Positions 43,195-61,431 of a DNA stretch of 64,000 bases are shown piece after piece. The translations under genes and the position numbers were made by a program. Numbering within the stretch: position 1 is the stretch's first letter; the number at the start of each line of letters is the position of its first letter. The notes beneath the pieces were generated by a model, which saw only the letters and a program-made list of their open reading frames with translations, had not been told where the DNA came from and searched no databases. The DNA is from Tillus elongatus (lineage: Eukaryota > Arthropoda > Insecta > Coleoptera > Cleridae). The DNA is taken from positions 176,672,010 through 176,736,009 of the forward strand of contig OZ023264.1 of the NCBI GenBank assembly GCA_964006375.1. The letters are read 5' to 3'.

Positions 43195-44835
43195 TATTTA
43201 TTTAAATTTGCACCTACAGAATTAAACAATTCCAAATGGTAAAAATAAAACCAAAAAATAATAATAACTCAAAGTAACAAAATCACTGTCTTAAGACAGT
43301 TTTCATCCTAGACATAGCAATATAAAAGATATTACAATTAGCAAAATTAGCATTATAATTATGCAACAATCTGTCCATGAAACTGTTTCATCCATAGTTG
43401 GTCCTGTGTGTTCGCTCAAAAAAAAAGTTGCTGTTGGCGAGTTGAGCGTGTTGGAACATGAAAAAGGATAAACTCGAGCAGATCATTACAGTCAATGAGA
43501 CCATTAATTAACTTATATATAAACATAAATGAAACATACTCATGTCGCGCTTTAATGCGTGACCATACAGCAAAGAAGCAATCTGACATCATACCCAATA
43601 TCTTGGAAAGGAAAGTGGTCCTCATAAAGAAGGTACTTAACAAATTTGTTTTGTACCCTTTCAATACGATTAATGTGGCGCGCATAGGATGGAAACCATA
43701 CAAGACAACAATACTCAATATTACTTCGAACCAAGGATGTATACAAACTAGTGATTGCCCTTGTGTCAGTCATATGTTTAGTGTGTCTTTTAACAAACCC
43801 CAAAAGTCTGCCACATTTCACAACCACAGCATCAATATGCAGATTAAATGACAAATCATTTTTGAAAATTACACCAAGTTCTGCAACACTGAAGTGACAA
43901 CGTCTAACACCGTGTTATAAATGGTATAGCTATGAACAATCGATTCTGACCCCTAAAATAGCTCACAACCTTACATTTACCCGCATTAAGTGACAACAAG
44001 TTTGAACTGCACCGGCGAGTCAAGTTGTTGAGAGGTCATGTTGCAAAGTGTTGACACCATGGACAACTTCAGAAAAAACTTCAAGTCATCTGCATACAAT
44101 AAACATTTCGATGACTCAAAACAACTCACAACATCATTAATAAAAAGATTGAAGAGAACGGGACCTATATGTGATCCCTGTGGTACCCCAGACACGACGA
44201 GGACCTCATCTGATAGAGCACCACCAATGCTAACAAATTGCTTTCTGTCAGACAGGTAAATCGAATCCAGGAAAGATAACAACCACAGATGCCCATTGCA
44301 AACAATTTTTGCAGAAGAAGGGTATGACACACACTGTCAAAAGCCTTGATACATCAGTGTATATAACATCAACTTGTTTACCAGCCTCCAATGCATCTGT
44401 CACGTAAGATTGAAAAATGGCGAGATTAGTGACCGTTGACCTTCCACTACAGAAACCATGCTGCTCACCAACAATACTGTGTTTCAATGTATTGGAAATC
44501 TCATCCGCAATGATAGATTCAAATAGTTTCGGTATTACAGGTTCAATTGAAACACCTCTATAATTGACAACTTGTGCCTTATCACCTGATTTGTGAATGG
44601 GGATCAGAGTAGACAACTTCCAGAGTGAGGGGCAAAAACCGGCATTGAAAAACCTCTAAAAGATACTACACAAAGGCCGCTCAAAGAGTATTGACAATTT
44701 TTCAAAAATGAAGAAGGAATACCATGCAAACCAGCTCGTTTTTTGCCATCTAAAATATGCATAGAAAGGTTATGTGCAGACCATATATTAGATACATCAC
44801 AAAAATCAACATTAATGGAAGTTTTGACGTTTTAA
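43195..44835 (-). pseudogene. Jockey/I-group LINE reverse transcriptase relic
   Basis: In order on the minus strand: STLIPIHKSGDKAQVVNYRG, HGFCSGRSTVTNLAIFQSY, VSGVPQGSHIGPVLFNLFIN, LLYADDLKFF, then the thumb LGFVKRHTKHMTDTRAITSL and NKFVKYLLYE. At least four frameshifts separate them. The 3' end near 43195 is rich in AAAT repeats. It has no endonuclease and ends just downstream of the SNRNP35 stop codon. Confidence 0.85.
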
Positions 44836-44903
44836 CTTTCTTGAATCAGATATTAAAATTAAAAAATTGTCTAAGAAACATACAAAAAGTAATTTAATAA
44901 GTC

Positions 44904-44909
44904 TTTATT
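44904..44909 (-). promoter_or_regulatory. polyadenylation signal of SNRNP35
   Basis: AATAAA on the minus strand 8 nt after the stop. A second AATAAA overlaps the stop codon at 44912-44917. Confidence 0.65.
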
Positions 44910-44916
44910 GTTTTAT

Positions 44917-45131
44917 TTAACGTCTCCTTCTTTCCCTTCTCTCTCGTGAATGTGACCTTTCCCTTGAACCAGACCTATCCCGTCTACGATTTCTATACTC
45001 ATTCTGTTGTCTTCTTTGTTCTTCTTTATTTTGTTGTTCTTTTATTTCCAGACTAATTGGCTTTTTGAAAGGTCTATCTCTACCTCCAAACCTTAACTGC
45101 CCCGATTCTTTCTTACCTCCAAAGCCACCAC
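44917..45131 (-). CDS. SNRNP35: SNRNP35 exon 3
   Basis: Encodes [20 protein letters not shown] to the Arg-rich C terminus and TAA at 44919-44917. The acceptor on the minus strand is GTTTTAG. Confidence 0.93.
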
Positions 45132-47643
45132 CTAAAACAAAGTACTGTCAAATAAACTGTTTACGCATAAGGTTTTCTTATACTATGGTTCAAGGCTTGA
45201 CTGCTAGAAAAATGAAGCCTGATTTGTACACTGAAAAAGTTTCGGCAAAACATCTTCATTCCAAATCGTTTAAAATTAATTCTTAAGTAATAAAATTAAT
45301 GTTTTAACTTTTCTTAGCAGTATGGATTTCGAAAAACCCTGATGATTCAATTCATTCTACCCAAAAACATTTAAGGTTTAGAATTTCCTGAAACAAAGGT
45401 AGATAATTAAAAACAAGTTAATTCCTGTTCCTGCCTTTGGAATTCGGGTTATGAGCTAGAAAACCAACTCAAATATCTTAGTCCTACAAGTCAACACAGT
45501 TTGTGCTCCTAGTGAATTTGTAAGCATGTTATTATGGAATCTAGCTTACAAAAGGGTGGCTTACACAGCCATAAACTATCACTTGCTGAAACAAAAAAAA
45601 AAACAACCACTGTTGGATAGTATCAAAAATAATATCTAGCTCTATAATTAAAAATCTGGACGCAGCAAGTGCATTACGAAAATGAATTTTCATAAAAGTG
45701 TTTTTAATAGCAAATGCGAGCAGGCATCAATCTGATTACCGGTATAGCCTATGTAGTAGAAACAATGTACTATATTTTATCAAAATCACTTATTGTTTGA
45801 AAATGTACAAAGATTTTCCAAAACTAAACTTAAATGATGGTTTCCTAGCCAACAAACCTGACGTTAATAGCAAATTGAGTTATGAAATTTGAAGGATTTG
45901 ATGAAAATTCGCTACCAACACGCACTTACTGCGTCCAGATTTTTTCTTACAAACATGCATCATATTTCGATAAAAAATGCAAAAATGCATGAACGAATTT
46001 GTTCTACAAAAATTAGCTAAAAATTATAGACTATTAAACCATAAACTACACTAAACCTACAGTGAAAGCATCAACTTAACTAAACCGACAGCTAAAGCAT
46101 CAGCAAAAGGGTATATTTGAAATGAATTTTCTGTAAATATTTAATAAAACGAGGGGTTATGACGGTTGAAGCTGAAACTTAAGTGTTCGCAGAACACTCT
46201 TCTTGCGACATTTTCTTTTCACAATCCGTATTTATTTCACGTTCTTTGCCTAAACATTGCCAATTTTGATGTTTCAAATTGCGACGTTTTGAGGAAAACT
46301 TCAAATTTTTTCCTTGAGAAATTGACTACAGCCATTTTGTCAATATTAAGGACCAATAGATTGAATCGACACCACAACTTGAAGTCTTGGAACACTCTCA
46401 ATGTAACGATCTCAAGGTCTCCAAAATTACTCCCAGCAACGACGACTGAAATGTTGTCCGTATACATGGTCCTCCATCAACCTCTTTCAGATGAGTTGGC
46501 AAATCATTAACGTAGGCCAAAAAGAGCAGTGGTGACAAAATGGAACCCTGAGGGATACCCAGCCCCATGTGATACTCCGTTGAAAGTTTAGCATCCACAC
46601 GTACCCGGATCATTCTGTTGGATAGATATGACCTTATCCACCATAACAGTGAACGCCTGATGCCCATTGCTTCCAACTTGTGCAACAAAATCTTATGGTC
46701 AATGATATCGAACGCTCTACTTAGGTCGAAAAAAATACCACTAACCTTTAATCCCGTGTCTAGATGACTATTGATATCAAATAGAAGTCGAGAAACAGCA
46801 GTTTCTGTAGACATACCAGTCTGGAAGCCGTGTTGACAATCGGAGAGCAAAAATTCCTTATCGAAAAAAGCCAAGATTCTCTTAAACACGATCCTTGTGA
46901 ATAAAAAGTGGAAACAACGATATTCGATAAGATTACATTCATTATAATGAAATTACCAGAAAATACTTCCTTTAACATAAGTATGATTTTAGTTTTTAAT
47001 CCCTAATGGCTAATAAAATTATATTTACCTAACCTGCGAGGCTTCCATCCCTTCAGCAGCCTTTCACACTCAAAATCAACAAATATTATACTACCATCTA
47101 TCACTCTTCTATGGGCAGATCTATATGCATCTTCTGCAGCACTCTCTTCTTCATATTCTATAAAAGCATAACCTTTTGGCATACCAGTTACAATATCTTT
47201 TACCAGTCGAAACCTTCGTAGTCTACCATATTTAGAAAAGAATTCCTGAATTGTTTCCTTTGTTGTATTGTGATTTAATCTGCTAACAAATATGGTCCTT
47301 TCAGGTCTTCCCTTAGCATGTCTGTTCACTTTATATTCGGAGTTTATTGCACGCACAATAGCTTTGTCGTGGGGCACAGTGTCTGTACCATCAATAGATC
47401 CTATTTCTATAGGGTTGTAGTATTTTGCGTATTTAGACCATTCTGTGGCTCCTTCCTAAAACAAAACTGACTAAAATACTGATGTAATTAATAGCTGACA
47501 AGCAATAGTAACAATACTTGGATCATATGTACAGTTTTATGTTAAACAAACAAGATAACGCTTGACAAAACTGGACAAAAAAGTTGGGATAAGAAATGCA
47601 AAGAATAACAGATAAGAAATACCTCTTCCTCGCATTCAGACAT
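44917..47643 (-). CDS. SNRNP35: U11/U12 snRNP 35-kDa protein (minor spliceosome)
   Basis: A component of the U11/U12 di-snRNP that recognises U12-type introns in the nucleus; it is the minor-spliceosome relative of U1-70K. Coding exons are 47643-47623, 47455-47029 and 45131-44917, giving 220 residues (the human protein is 246). The N-terminal block [20 protein letters not shown] with PHDKAIVRA is diagnostic of the family. One RRM follows, with RNP2 IFVSRL at 62-67 and RNP1 KGYAFIEY at 101-108. Then come [20 protein letters not shown] and [15 protein letters not shown], and an Arg-rich tail with RS/RE dipeptides. The start is the ATG of the only frame that joins exon 2. Both introns are ordinary GT/AG. 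Intron 2 (1.9 kb) is filled with a MITE and an RT fragment. The gene converges with the LEDGF-like gene. Confidence 0.94.
45654..45946. mobile_element. ~290-bp MITE in SNRNP35 intron 2
   Basis: The ends are AAATCTGGACGCAGCAAGTG and the inverse of CACTTACTGCGTCCAGATTT, the same family as at 8598, 52492 and 56504. Confidence 0.75.
45947..46365 (+). repeat. composite repeat, 5' part
   Basis: ACAAACATGCATCATATTTC, then GACGGTTGAAGCTGAAACTT, TTTCACGTTCTTTGCCTAAA and GAGGAAAACTTCAAATTTTT, the block that follows the MITE at 52.8 and 56.8 kb. The copy stops near 46365. Confidence 0.7.
46370..46889 (-). pseudogene. Jockey-like RT fragment in SNRNP35 intron 2
   Basis: The minus strand reads [60 protein letters not shown] and then, after a frame change, [12 protein letters not shown]. 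These are RT fingers and palm. Both ends are truncated and it sits in sense orientation with SNRNP35. Confidence 0.8.
47029..47455 (-). CDS. SNRNP35: SNRNP35 exon 2 (RRM)
   Basis: Encodes residues 8-149, [11 protein letters not shown] through WKPRRL, with the whole RRM. The acceptor is TTTTGTTTTAG and the donor G|GTAAAT. Confidence 0.94.
47623..47643 (-). CDS. SNRNP35: SNRNP35 exon 1 (21 nt coding)
   Basis: Encodes MSECEEE. The donor is GAG|GTATTT. Being short and acidic it is less certain than the other exons, but it joins exon 2 in frame. Confidence 0.75.
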
Positions 47644-48060
47644 TACTTATCAAAGAATCAAAGAAAGTGTCGCGTACGCGTAGGCTTCACATAAAACAAA
47701 AACTTGTGCTCTCCTGACACCTGTCCTGACATAGAATAGAGCTTGCAATAATATATAAATTCAGCCAATGGCAATTTAAATAAGAAAAACTTTTCTAAAA
47801 TTCAAAACCCAAGTGAACTGTGAAACGTACATAAAAAACAAACATAAACAAAAATGATCTATGAATGGTGGATTCGATTTCCGATGTCTTCTTTTTCTTT
47901 GAAAACACGAAAACGGGGCAACTTAATTCACGGAGTTAATAAGTGTATCTGTTGCTTTAGCTATTTGTTGAACTGATTGGTTGATTCAACTTTTGTATTA
48001 AATAATAATAGTAATCCAGTAAGTTATTCTCTTAGTTGGTAATACTCATGATATAATGAG
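47644..48060 (-). other. upstream region of SNRNP35
   Basis: No coding sequence. The promoter should lie here; nothing specific is identifiable. Confidence 0.4.
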
Positions 48061-48063
48061 TTA

Positions 48064-48410
48064 GAAGAGATATGATATTGTGCATAAATATGCTCCGCCC
48101 TCTCCAAAGACGTCACGTGGTGAGTAACGTTATAGAAGTCCAACTACACACTTAAAACAAATTCATTCGCAATCAAAAAGTTTCTTTACGTCAGTTTAAT
48201 GCGGTTGAAGTTACGCCTATATTGTCTTTTTCAGATAATATAGATCGCAGCACTAAATTTAATCTTTTTCATTTTTATTACTTACAACTGTATGCACTTA
48301 AATATTAGTAAAATACGCAATTTGTTAAGAGGTTGTGATGAAACGTCAAACCTCACTGCACGTCAGCATGTTATTGTTGCATTGGACTCACCACTTGACA
48401 CCATGCGTGA
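48064..48410 (-). mobile_element. truncated copy 3 of the TAA-flanked MITE
   Basis: The reverse complement matches 440-790. The intact end is GAAGAGATATGATATTG preceded by TTA (48061-48063). The other end is lost where composite-repeat sequence starts at about 48411. Confidence 0.75.
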
Positions 48411-48784
48411 ACCTTGTACCAAAATTTAGGTCTCTAGCTTTAAAGAAAAAAAAGTTATGGGCAGTTAAAGAAACAAATTTTGGAGTTTTCCTCAAAACGT
48501 GATACTCGCAATTTGAAACGTCAAAATTGGCAATGTCTGCGAACCCTTAAGTTTCAGATTCAACCGTCATTGCCCTGTATTTTACTAAAATATTTACAGT
48601 AAATTCATTTCAAATAGACCCTTTCTCTGATGCTTTGGCTGTCGGTTTAGTTAAGTTGATGATTTCGCTGTAGGTTTAGTGAAGTTTATGGTTTATTGGT
48701 CTAGAATTTTTAGTAAATTTTCGTAGAACAAATTCGTTAATGCATTTTTGCATTTTTTATCGAAATATGATGCGTCTGTAAGCA
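48411..48784 (-). repeat. composite repeat fragment, inverted... sense block
   Basis: TTTAGGTCTCTAGC to ACCGTCATTGCC and GGTTTAGTTAAGTTGATG run inversely to the block at 52.85-53.2 kb, so this copy is on the minus strand. It ends at the MITE end near 48785. Confidence 0.6.
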
Positions 48785-49935
48785 AAAATCTGGACGCAGT
48801 AAGTGCTTTTTTGTAGCGAATTTTGGGTAAATTTGCAGATCAGCTCCCGAACGCTTTTCAAAAAACTGTTTTTCAGAAACCTGCCGAGACCACCCCGCCC
48901 GCCTTCCCGGATCCACAAATCCCAAGAAAACCTCCCCCAGCCACTCCCCCCCCCCCACGGAAGCTACGGGACCAGGGGTGAGTAGTGGTGCTGAGCGGGG
49001 TAGGTAGTAAAAGGGAAATATGAGCAGAAAATGTAAATTAAACGGGCTTGAAAGCTGTCTTTTTCACATCTTGAAGCCATATCTCCCTTAAACCATGTCT
49101 ACCCCGCACAGCACCCCTATTCCCTCAGGTGCCGTAACTTCCTTGGCGGGTAAGAACAAGATATTTTTCTTGTGGTTTATGCAACGAAAGTGGTTATATG
49201 CACGCGAGGGGGGAAGGAAAATCCCCACGACGAAGCATCCAACCCCCCACCCCTGCCGCAAGTCGAACCGGGGGGGGGTCCTGCTTCGGCGTAGGCATTT
49301 TACTTCCCCCCTCGTCTGCATACAACCACCCTCGTTGCATAAACCACAAGAAAAACTTCTTGTTCATACCCCCAAGAAAGTTACGTGGCCTGAGGCGAAT
49401 AGGGGTACTGTGCGGAGTAGGCAGGGTTTAATGTGGATATAGCTTCAAATAGACAGCTTTCAAAGCAGTTTTCTTCGCATTTTCTGCTCATATTTCCTTT
49501 TTACTACCTACCCCGCCCAGCACCCCCATTCAGTCCCAGTTCCGTAACTTCCTTGGCGGGTGTGAACAAGAAATTTTTCTTGTGGTTTGTGCATCCAGTG
49601 GGGGGATCCTACTAATGTTTCTGAAAACAATTTTTTGAAAAGCGTTCGGGAGCTAATTTGCAAATTTACCGAATTTTCATTAAATCCTTCAAATTTCAAT
49701 AACTCAATTTGCTATTAACGTAGGCTTTGTTGGTTAGGAAACCAACATTTAAGTTTATTTTCGGTAAATTTGTGTATATTTTCAAACCATAAGTAATTCT
49801 GATAAAATATAGTACATTTGTTTCTACTACATAGGCTATACCGGTAACCAGATTGATGCCTGCTCGCATTTGCTATTAAAAACATTTTTATGGAAATTCA
49901 CTTCCATAACACACTTGCTGCATCCAGACTTTTGA
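48785..49935. mobile_element. MITE interrupted by a GC-rich foldback
   Basis: The left end is AAATCTGGACGCAGTAAGTG and the right end is the inverse of CACACTTGCTGCATCCAGAC. The internal block 49690-49900 is the usual MITE interior. Between them lies the foldback at 48830-49680. Confidence 0.6.
48830..49680. mobile_element. GC-rich foldback element, ~400-bp arms
   Basis: The outer arms read GCTCCCGAACGCTTTTCAAA at the left and TTTGAAAAGCGTTCGGGAGC at the right. The inner arms pair GTAACTTCCTTGGCGGG with the inverse of CCCAAGAAAGTTACG and CTTGTGGTTTATGCAACGA with its inverse. The centre is near 49258. GC- and C-rich unlike its surroundings. The open frames on both strands are products of the symmetry. 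Confidence 0.75.
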
Positions 49936-50112
49936 AAAATGTTTATATATTTTCAAACAATAAAGTTATTTCGATGAAATATGGTACATTGTTTTTACTA
50001 TATAGGCAACCAGGTTTGATGCCTGCTTTCATCAAAGAAAGACATTTGTTATTAAAAACATTTTAAGGAAAATTCGCTACCATAACGCACTTGCTGCGTC
50101 CAGACTTTTTTA
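49936..50112. repeat. further MITE end fragment
   Basis: A partial MITE interior (TTTCAAACAATAAAGTTATT, ATGCCTGCTTTCATC) that ends in the inverted terminus CATAACGCACTTGCTGCGTC. Confidence 0.65.
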
Positions 50113-50344
50113 TTTGGTTATAACTCAGAATTTACTGAATTGATTAAGTTCAAATTTGGTTGAGAGGATCACTGATACGATATCTACGTGCGCGTAATGT
50201 TTTAGTTTCATACTTCTAGTCATGAAAAAGATATTGCGTTTTTAAACAGTATGTGAGTGTCAAAACTGTCTAACGAACTCATCCGAGCTATTAACAAAAT
50301 GAAGGGAATTGCCAAATTTCGTTTCGATTAGTAAAGTATTTTTT

Positions 50345-50475
50345 TGAGTTTTACTATAACTAATTATGAAATAACAAACATGAAAAAAAACCTTTTTGTA
50401 AATTCGACTTCAGTCAAATTTACAAAAAGGTTTTTTTCATGTTTGTTATTTCATAATTAGTTATAGTAAAACTCA
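50345..50475. repeat. near-perfect hairpin, ~62-bp arms
   Basis: Arms 50345-50407 and 50414-50475 are inverted copies (one 1-base length difference and one mismatch), with a loop of about 6 nt. The apex stem is CCTTTTTGTAAATT/AATTTACAAAAAGG. Confidence 0.9.
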
Positions 50476-50600
50476 CGTTATATCCTTGAGAATGGAATAA
50501 ACTGATCCGAAAGCTCGGCATTTAATAAAGAGTTTTATTTTGCAACTGACGGCTTTTCCACAATTTTTTAAGTAAATAACACTATTACCGTCACAAAAAC

Positions 50601-50603
<3 letters not shown>

Positions 50604-50685
<82 letters not shown>

Positions 50686-50709
50686 ATTATATATATATAT
50701 ATATATATA
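50604..50709. repeat. (TA)n microsatellite
   Basis: A TA tract interrupted once by AATAATTA near 50682-50690. To the right, GGACCTTGGTTTTGGGTCCT and TTCGCGCTCATCTGAA are a diverged composite-repeat flank. Confidence 0.9.
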
Positions 50710-50879
50710 AATAAACATAACAAATTTTTTACGGACCTTGGTTTTGGGTCCTAGGGACCCAAATTCGCGCTCATCTGAATAAATTTTTCCGAAAGCTTTT
50801 CATCGTAACCTTTCTATTAGCGATTTTTTCTAATAAATAACAGAAAACGGCCTGGCTATAAGGCATTTACAAAAGGAAG

Positions 50880-51540
50880 GTACCTGCCAAGTTTATAATC
50901 TTTCCTTCCCTAATTGCTTGGACGAGTTCGTTTTCCGACCCAAACACACCGGTTCTTCCGGAAATAGTAATTTACGTTACAAGTCCGGAAAATACTGTTT
51001 TTTTTTTTGGACGAGTCGACAAAATTCTAGGACGAGCCGTAGGCGAGTCCTGGAAGTCTGCGAGTCCAAAAAAACTGTTTTCGGACGTGTTGCGTACACT
51101 AGTTTTTCGGCAACCGTGTGGAATAACAAATCAATGAGACACATTTCTTTATTTTATTTCTTTGTAGAACAAAATGTCGAACATTTTAATTCTTATTTGT
51201 ATTAAATATTGAAATTCGAACAGAAGATAGGTACTAACAGAAACATTCTGATTTTTATTTATATTAATATTTATATTAAAATTCGAGCTAATATTGAAAG
51301 GATTTAATTTGTTTGAAATGCTTGGTGTATTTAAATGCCTTTTGTAGTCAGAACAAGAAGGTAAAGTTTCCGTTTCATATTAATAATTTTTGAATGGTAT
51401 TGGCAATTTTAATTTTGTTTGTTAGTGAATTGTCTATATATCCTTCAGCGACATTGGTAGACTTCCAGCCACCGTGGTAATGTTCAACTGTATTTATCTA
51501 AATCATATCTACCAAGATTTTTATATTCACAATGACAACA
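50880..51540. other. no gene; GGACGAG-rich patch and AT-rich DNA
   Basis: At 50925-51095 the words GGACGAG or GCGAGTCC recur about six times around T-runs. A plus frame at 50918-51205 covers it, but its protein is unrecognised and low-complexity. No function is assigned. Confidence 0.4.
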
Positions 51541-51555
51541 ACGATGCGATTCTTC

Positions 51556-51597
51556 CCGGCCTAGTCCGGGAAGTACGTACTTCCCGGACTAGGCCGG
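51556..51597. repeat. 42-bp perfect palindrome
   Basis: Arm CCGGCCTAGTCCGGGAAGTA+C (51556-51576) is followed without spacer by its exact reverse complement (51577-51597). It is GC-rich in AT-rich surroundings. A second hairpin, CGGGAAGT...ACTTCCCG (about 51630-51651), reuses the inner arm. Confidence 0.95.
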
Positions 51598-51779
51598 AGA
51601 AATGCTACTTTCTCAAAGAAAAAGCGTTCGGGAAGTGGGTACTTCCCGGACGGTTACGAAAAAAGCTTTTTCCCAAACAAATATATATTTCCGAAACTAA
51701 TTATTCCCTTATTTTTCGTGATTTCAAATATTTGATTTGCTACCATAACGCACTTGCTGCGTTCATAATTTGTTAAGTT

Positions 51780-52490
51780 GGTTAAACTTATTCTTAAAAT
51801 TTGGAATAAATTGATCATCTTATAATTTATTCTTCCTACATTAAATAACCTATTATTTAACAAAACCACAATTAATTTATCGAGTAAAGATGACAAATAA
51901 ATTAATTACATTTGAATAAATGATAAGAGAGCAACCTCCCTTTATTAGGATATAGAGAACGATACTAATTAATTAATTAAAATGTGAATAAACCAGGTAG
52001 TGAAAATAAAACAATAGGTAATAAGTACAAACATGGGGAAGCAAATGCAAGAATGCAATTCAAACATTAAATAACTGTAAGTTCGTCATGTAAAAAAGGA
52101 AACATGATTTTAACGTATCAATGCAACTCTTTCTTTTGTTGAATCGCAAAGTGGTCTGGGTGCACTTGCATTCTGTATAATAAAATCTCGTTATCGTTGC
52201 ATTTCAGATAATCACTTTCGCCACATAATTACACTTTCCCATCTCTCCCTTATACAGAGCTTATATAGGTGGGTCCACATGTAGTCATATCAAAACACAA
52301 TGCACATTCTGATACTGAAACTTGATAAGTCTACTTGAAGAACGTTAAAAAAACTTCGGTGCTAAAGTGCGAGTTTAACGTGTGGGCTTACTTAAAGCTA
52401 GGGCGGTTAACGGACTTTACTGGTTATTAAGTTAATAATTTTACAAAGGTTTAACAGTTTCTATATTTATTTTTAAGGTGAGTAAGAGTT
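51780..52490. other. no recognisable gene
   Basis: AT-rich sequence without coding, repeat or RNA features I can name. Confidence 0.4.
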
Positions 52491-52491
52491 C

Positions 52492-52797
52492 CACATTTTC
52501 AGAAGTAATAAAAGTCTGGACGCAGCAAGTGAGTTATGAAAGTGAATTTTAATAAAAATGCTTTTAATGGCAAATGCAAGCAGGCATCAATCTGATTACC
52601 GGTATGGCCTATGTAGTAGAAACAATGTACTATATTTTATCAAAATTACCTATTGTTTAAAAAGGTTCAAGAATTTTTCGAAAATAAACTTTAAATGTTG
52701 GTTTCCTAGCCAACAAACCTTAGGTTAATAGCAAAATTTTAAGGATTTAATGAAAATTCGTAACCAAAACACACTTACTGCGTCTAGATTTTTTTTT
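52492..52797. mobile_element. ~305-bp MITE
   Basis: The ends are AAAAGTCTGGACGCAGCAAG and the inverse of CTTACTGCGTCTAGATTTTT. The interior has GTTTCCTAGCCAACAAACCT and TGATTACCGGTATGGCCTAT. Confidence 0.8.
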
Positions 52798-55547
<2,750 letters not shown>

Positions 55548-55935
55548 AAGATGTAGCTCAAGACATCCTATATTAATTAATGAATATCGTTTTTTTCATA
55601 TCTTGTATAATAACGGATATATTGAGCTTTATTGATTTTTTACGAAAATTCAACAAAAATTATATACCATTAAACAATAAACTCTATAGCTAGGATTACT
55701 GCCAAAGCATCAGAGAAAGGGTCTATTTGAAATGAATTTTCTGGAAACATTTTAGTAAAATGAAGAACAATGACGGTTGAAGCTAAGACTTCAGGGTTTG
55801 TAAAACATTCTTCTTGAGACATTTTCTTTCCATAGCCCGTATTAGTTTCAAATTATTTGCTTAAATGTTGCCAATTTTGACATTTTAAATCGCGACTTTG
55901 GAGTTTTGAGGAAAACCGCAATTTATTTTTCTTTA
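55548..55935 (+). repeat. composite repeat continuation
   Basis: GAGAAAGGGTCTATTTGAAA, GACGGTTGAAGCTAAGACTT and ATTTTGACATTTTAAATCGC match the inverted copy at 8.1-8.4 kb and the block at 52.9-53.1 kb. Confidence 0.65.
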
Positions 55936-55984
55936 AATACCTCTACCTTTTTTTGTCATATGGGCGTATGTGAAATACATGTGT

Positions 55985-56430
55985 TACAATCCCATCCCCA
56001 AAACTTATAGCAACTTAAAGAAAATATTAGGAATGTCTTTAACAACATCACCCCCGAACAATTAAGTTCAAGCTATGACAACTTTGTGATGGACATCACT
56101 TTGAACATCTTTTTTGCTTTATTTATTTCTCAATAAGTATTCTGCCACAATTTGTTTCATCGAGTTTGACATGTATATTATCGTAAGTATCAATTCATGT
56201 CAAATTTTATTGTTTGTCATTAAACTAATTTGACGTTTGCAAGTGTTGCTGTCTTTAATTTCAATAGTCGCCTTTGCGAAACATTCCTTTTTTCGTATAT
56301 TTCAGATAAACCGCAATATTTATTTTAAACGCTTGTAAAAACATCACTCTGTATAATAAATGTAACAAGTATGGCATTTTTAGAAAAGTGGAAGAATGGG
56401 CTCTGTAAATAAATATACAGGCTGTTCCAT
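55985..56430 (+). pseudogene. Tc1/mariner-type transposase C-terminal remnant
   Basis: One frame reads QLKENIRNVFNNITPEQLSS plus SYDNF. This resembles the C-terminal end of the insect DD41D-like transposases of the kind found at 59411-60450. The rest is decayed. It ends at ACAGGCTGTTCCATTTAAG, plausibly the element terminus. Confidence 0.4.
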
Positions 56431-56503
56431 TTAAGATTAAAAAGTTGCCCTATCATTGAAAATACGTTTTGTCATTTCCGGTTGAAACGGAAGTGAGTAC
56501 CTA

Positions 56504-56774
56504 TAAAAGTCTGGACGCAGTAAGTGCGTTATGAAAGTGAATTTTCATATAAATGTTTTTAATAGCAAATGCGAGCAGGTATCAATCTGATTACCGGTAT
56601 AACCTATATAGTAGAAACAATGTACTATATTTTATCAAAATTACTTATTGTTTGAAAATGTACACAAATTTTCCTAGCCTACAAACCTGACGTTAATAGC
56701 AAATTTGGTTATTGAAATTTGAAGGATTAAATGAAAATTCGCTACCAAAACGCACTTACTGCGTCCAGATTTTT
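56504..56774. mobile_element. ~270-bp MITE
   Basis: The ends are AAAAGTCTGGACGCAGTAAG and the inverse of CTTACTGCGTCCAGATTTTT. Confidence 0.8.
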
Positions 56775-57690
<916 letters not shown>

Positions 57691-57817
57691 AAAGACAGAT
57701 ACCCATAAACAAACTTATAAAAATAAGAAGAAGAATGGCGAAAACCGCATTTCTTTAGATCAATTATTTCAAAAGTTATATAAGTTTATAAAGGGTCAAA
57801 AAATAATGAGGCACCCA

Positions 57818-61336
<3,519 letters not shown>

Positions 61337-61429
<93 letters not shown>
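61337..61429. repeat. (TA)n microsatellite, right flank of the DD41D element
   Basis: About 46 TA units starting directly at the element terminus. Confidence 0.9.

Positions 61430-61431
<2 letters not shown>

Noticed and set aside
49088..49442. Proline/arginine-rich frames in the GC-rich foldback
   Set aside because: The frames on the two strands mirror each other because of the inverted repeat, and none resembles a known protein.
50918..51205. 95-codon plus-strand frame as a small gene
   Set aside because: Low-complexity T-run segment with repeated GAGTCC words, no recognisable domain and no splice or start context.
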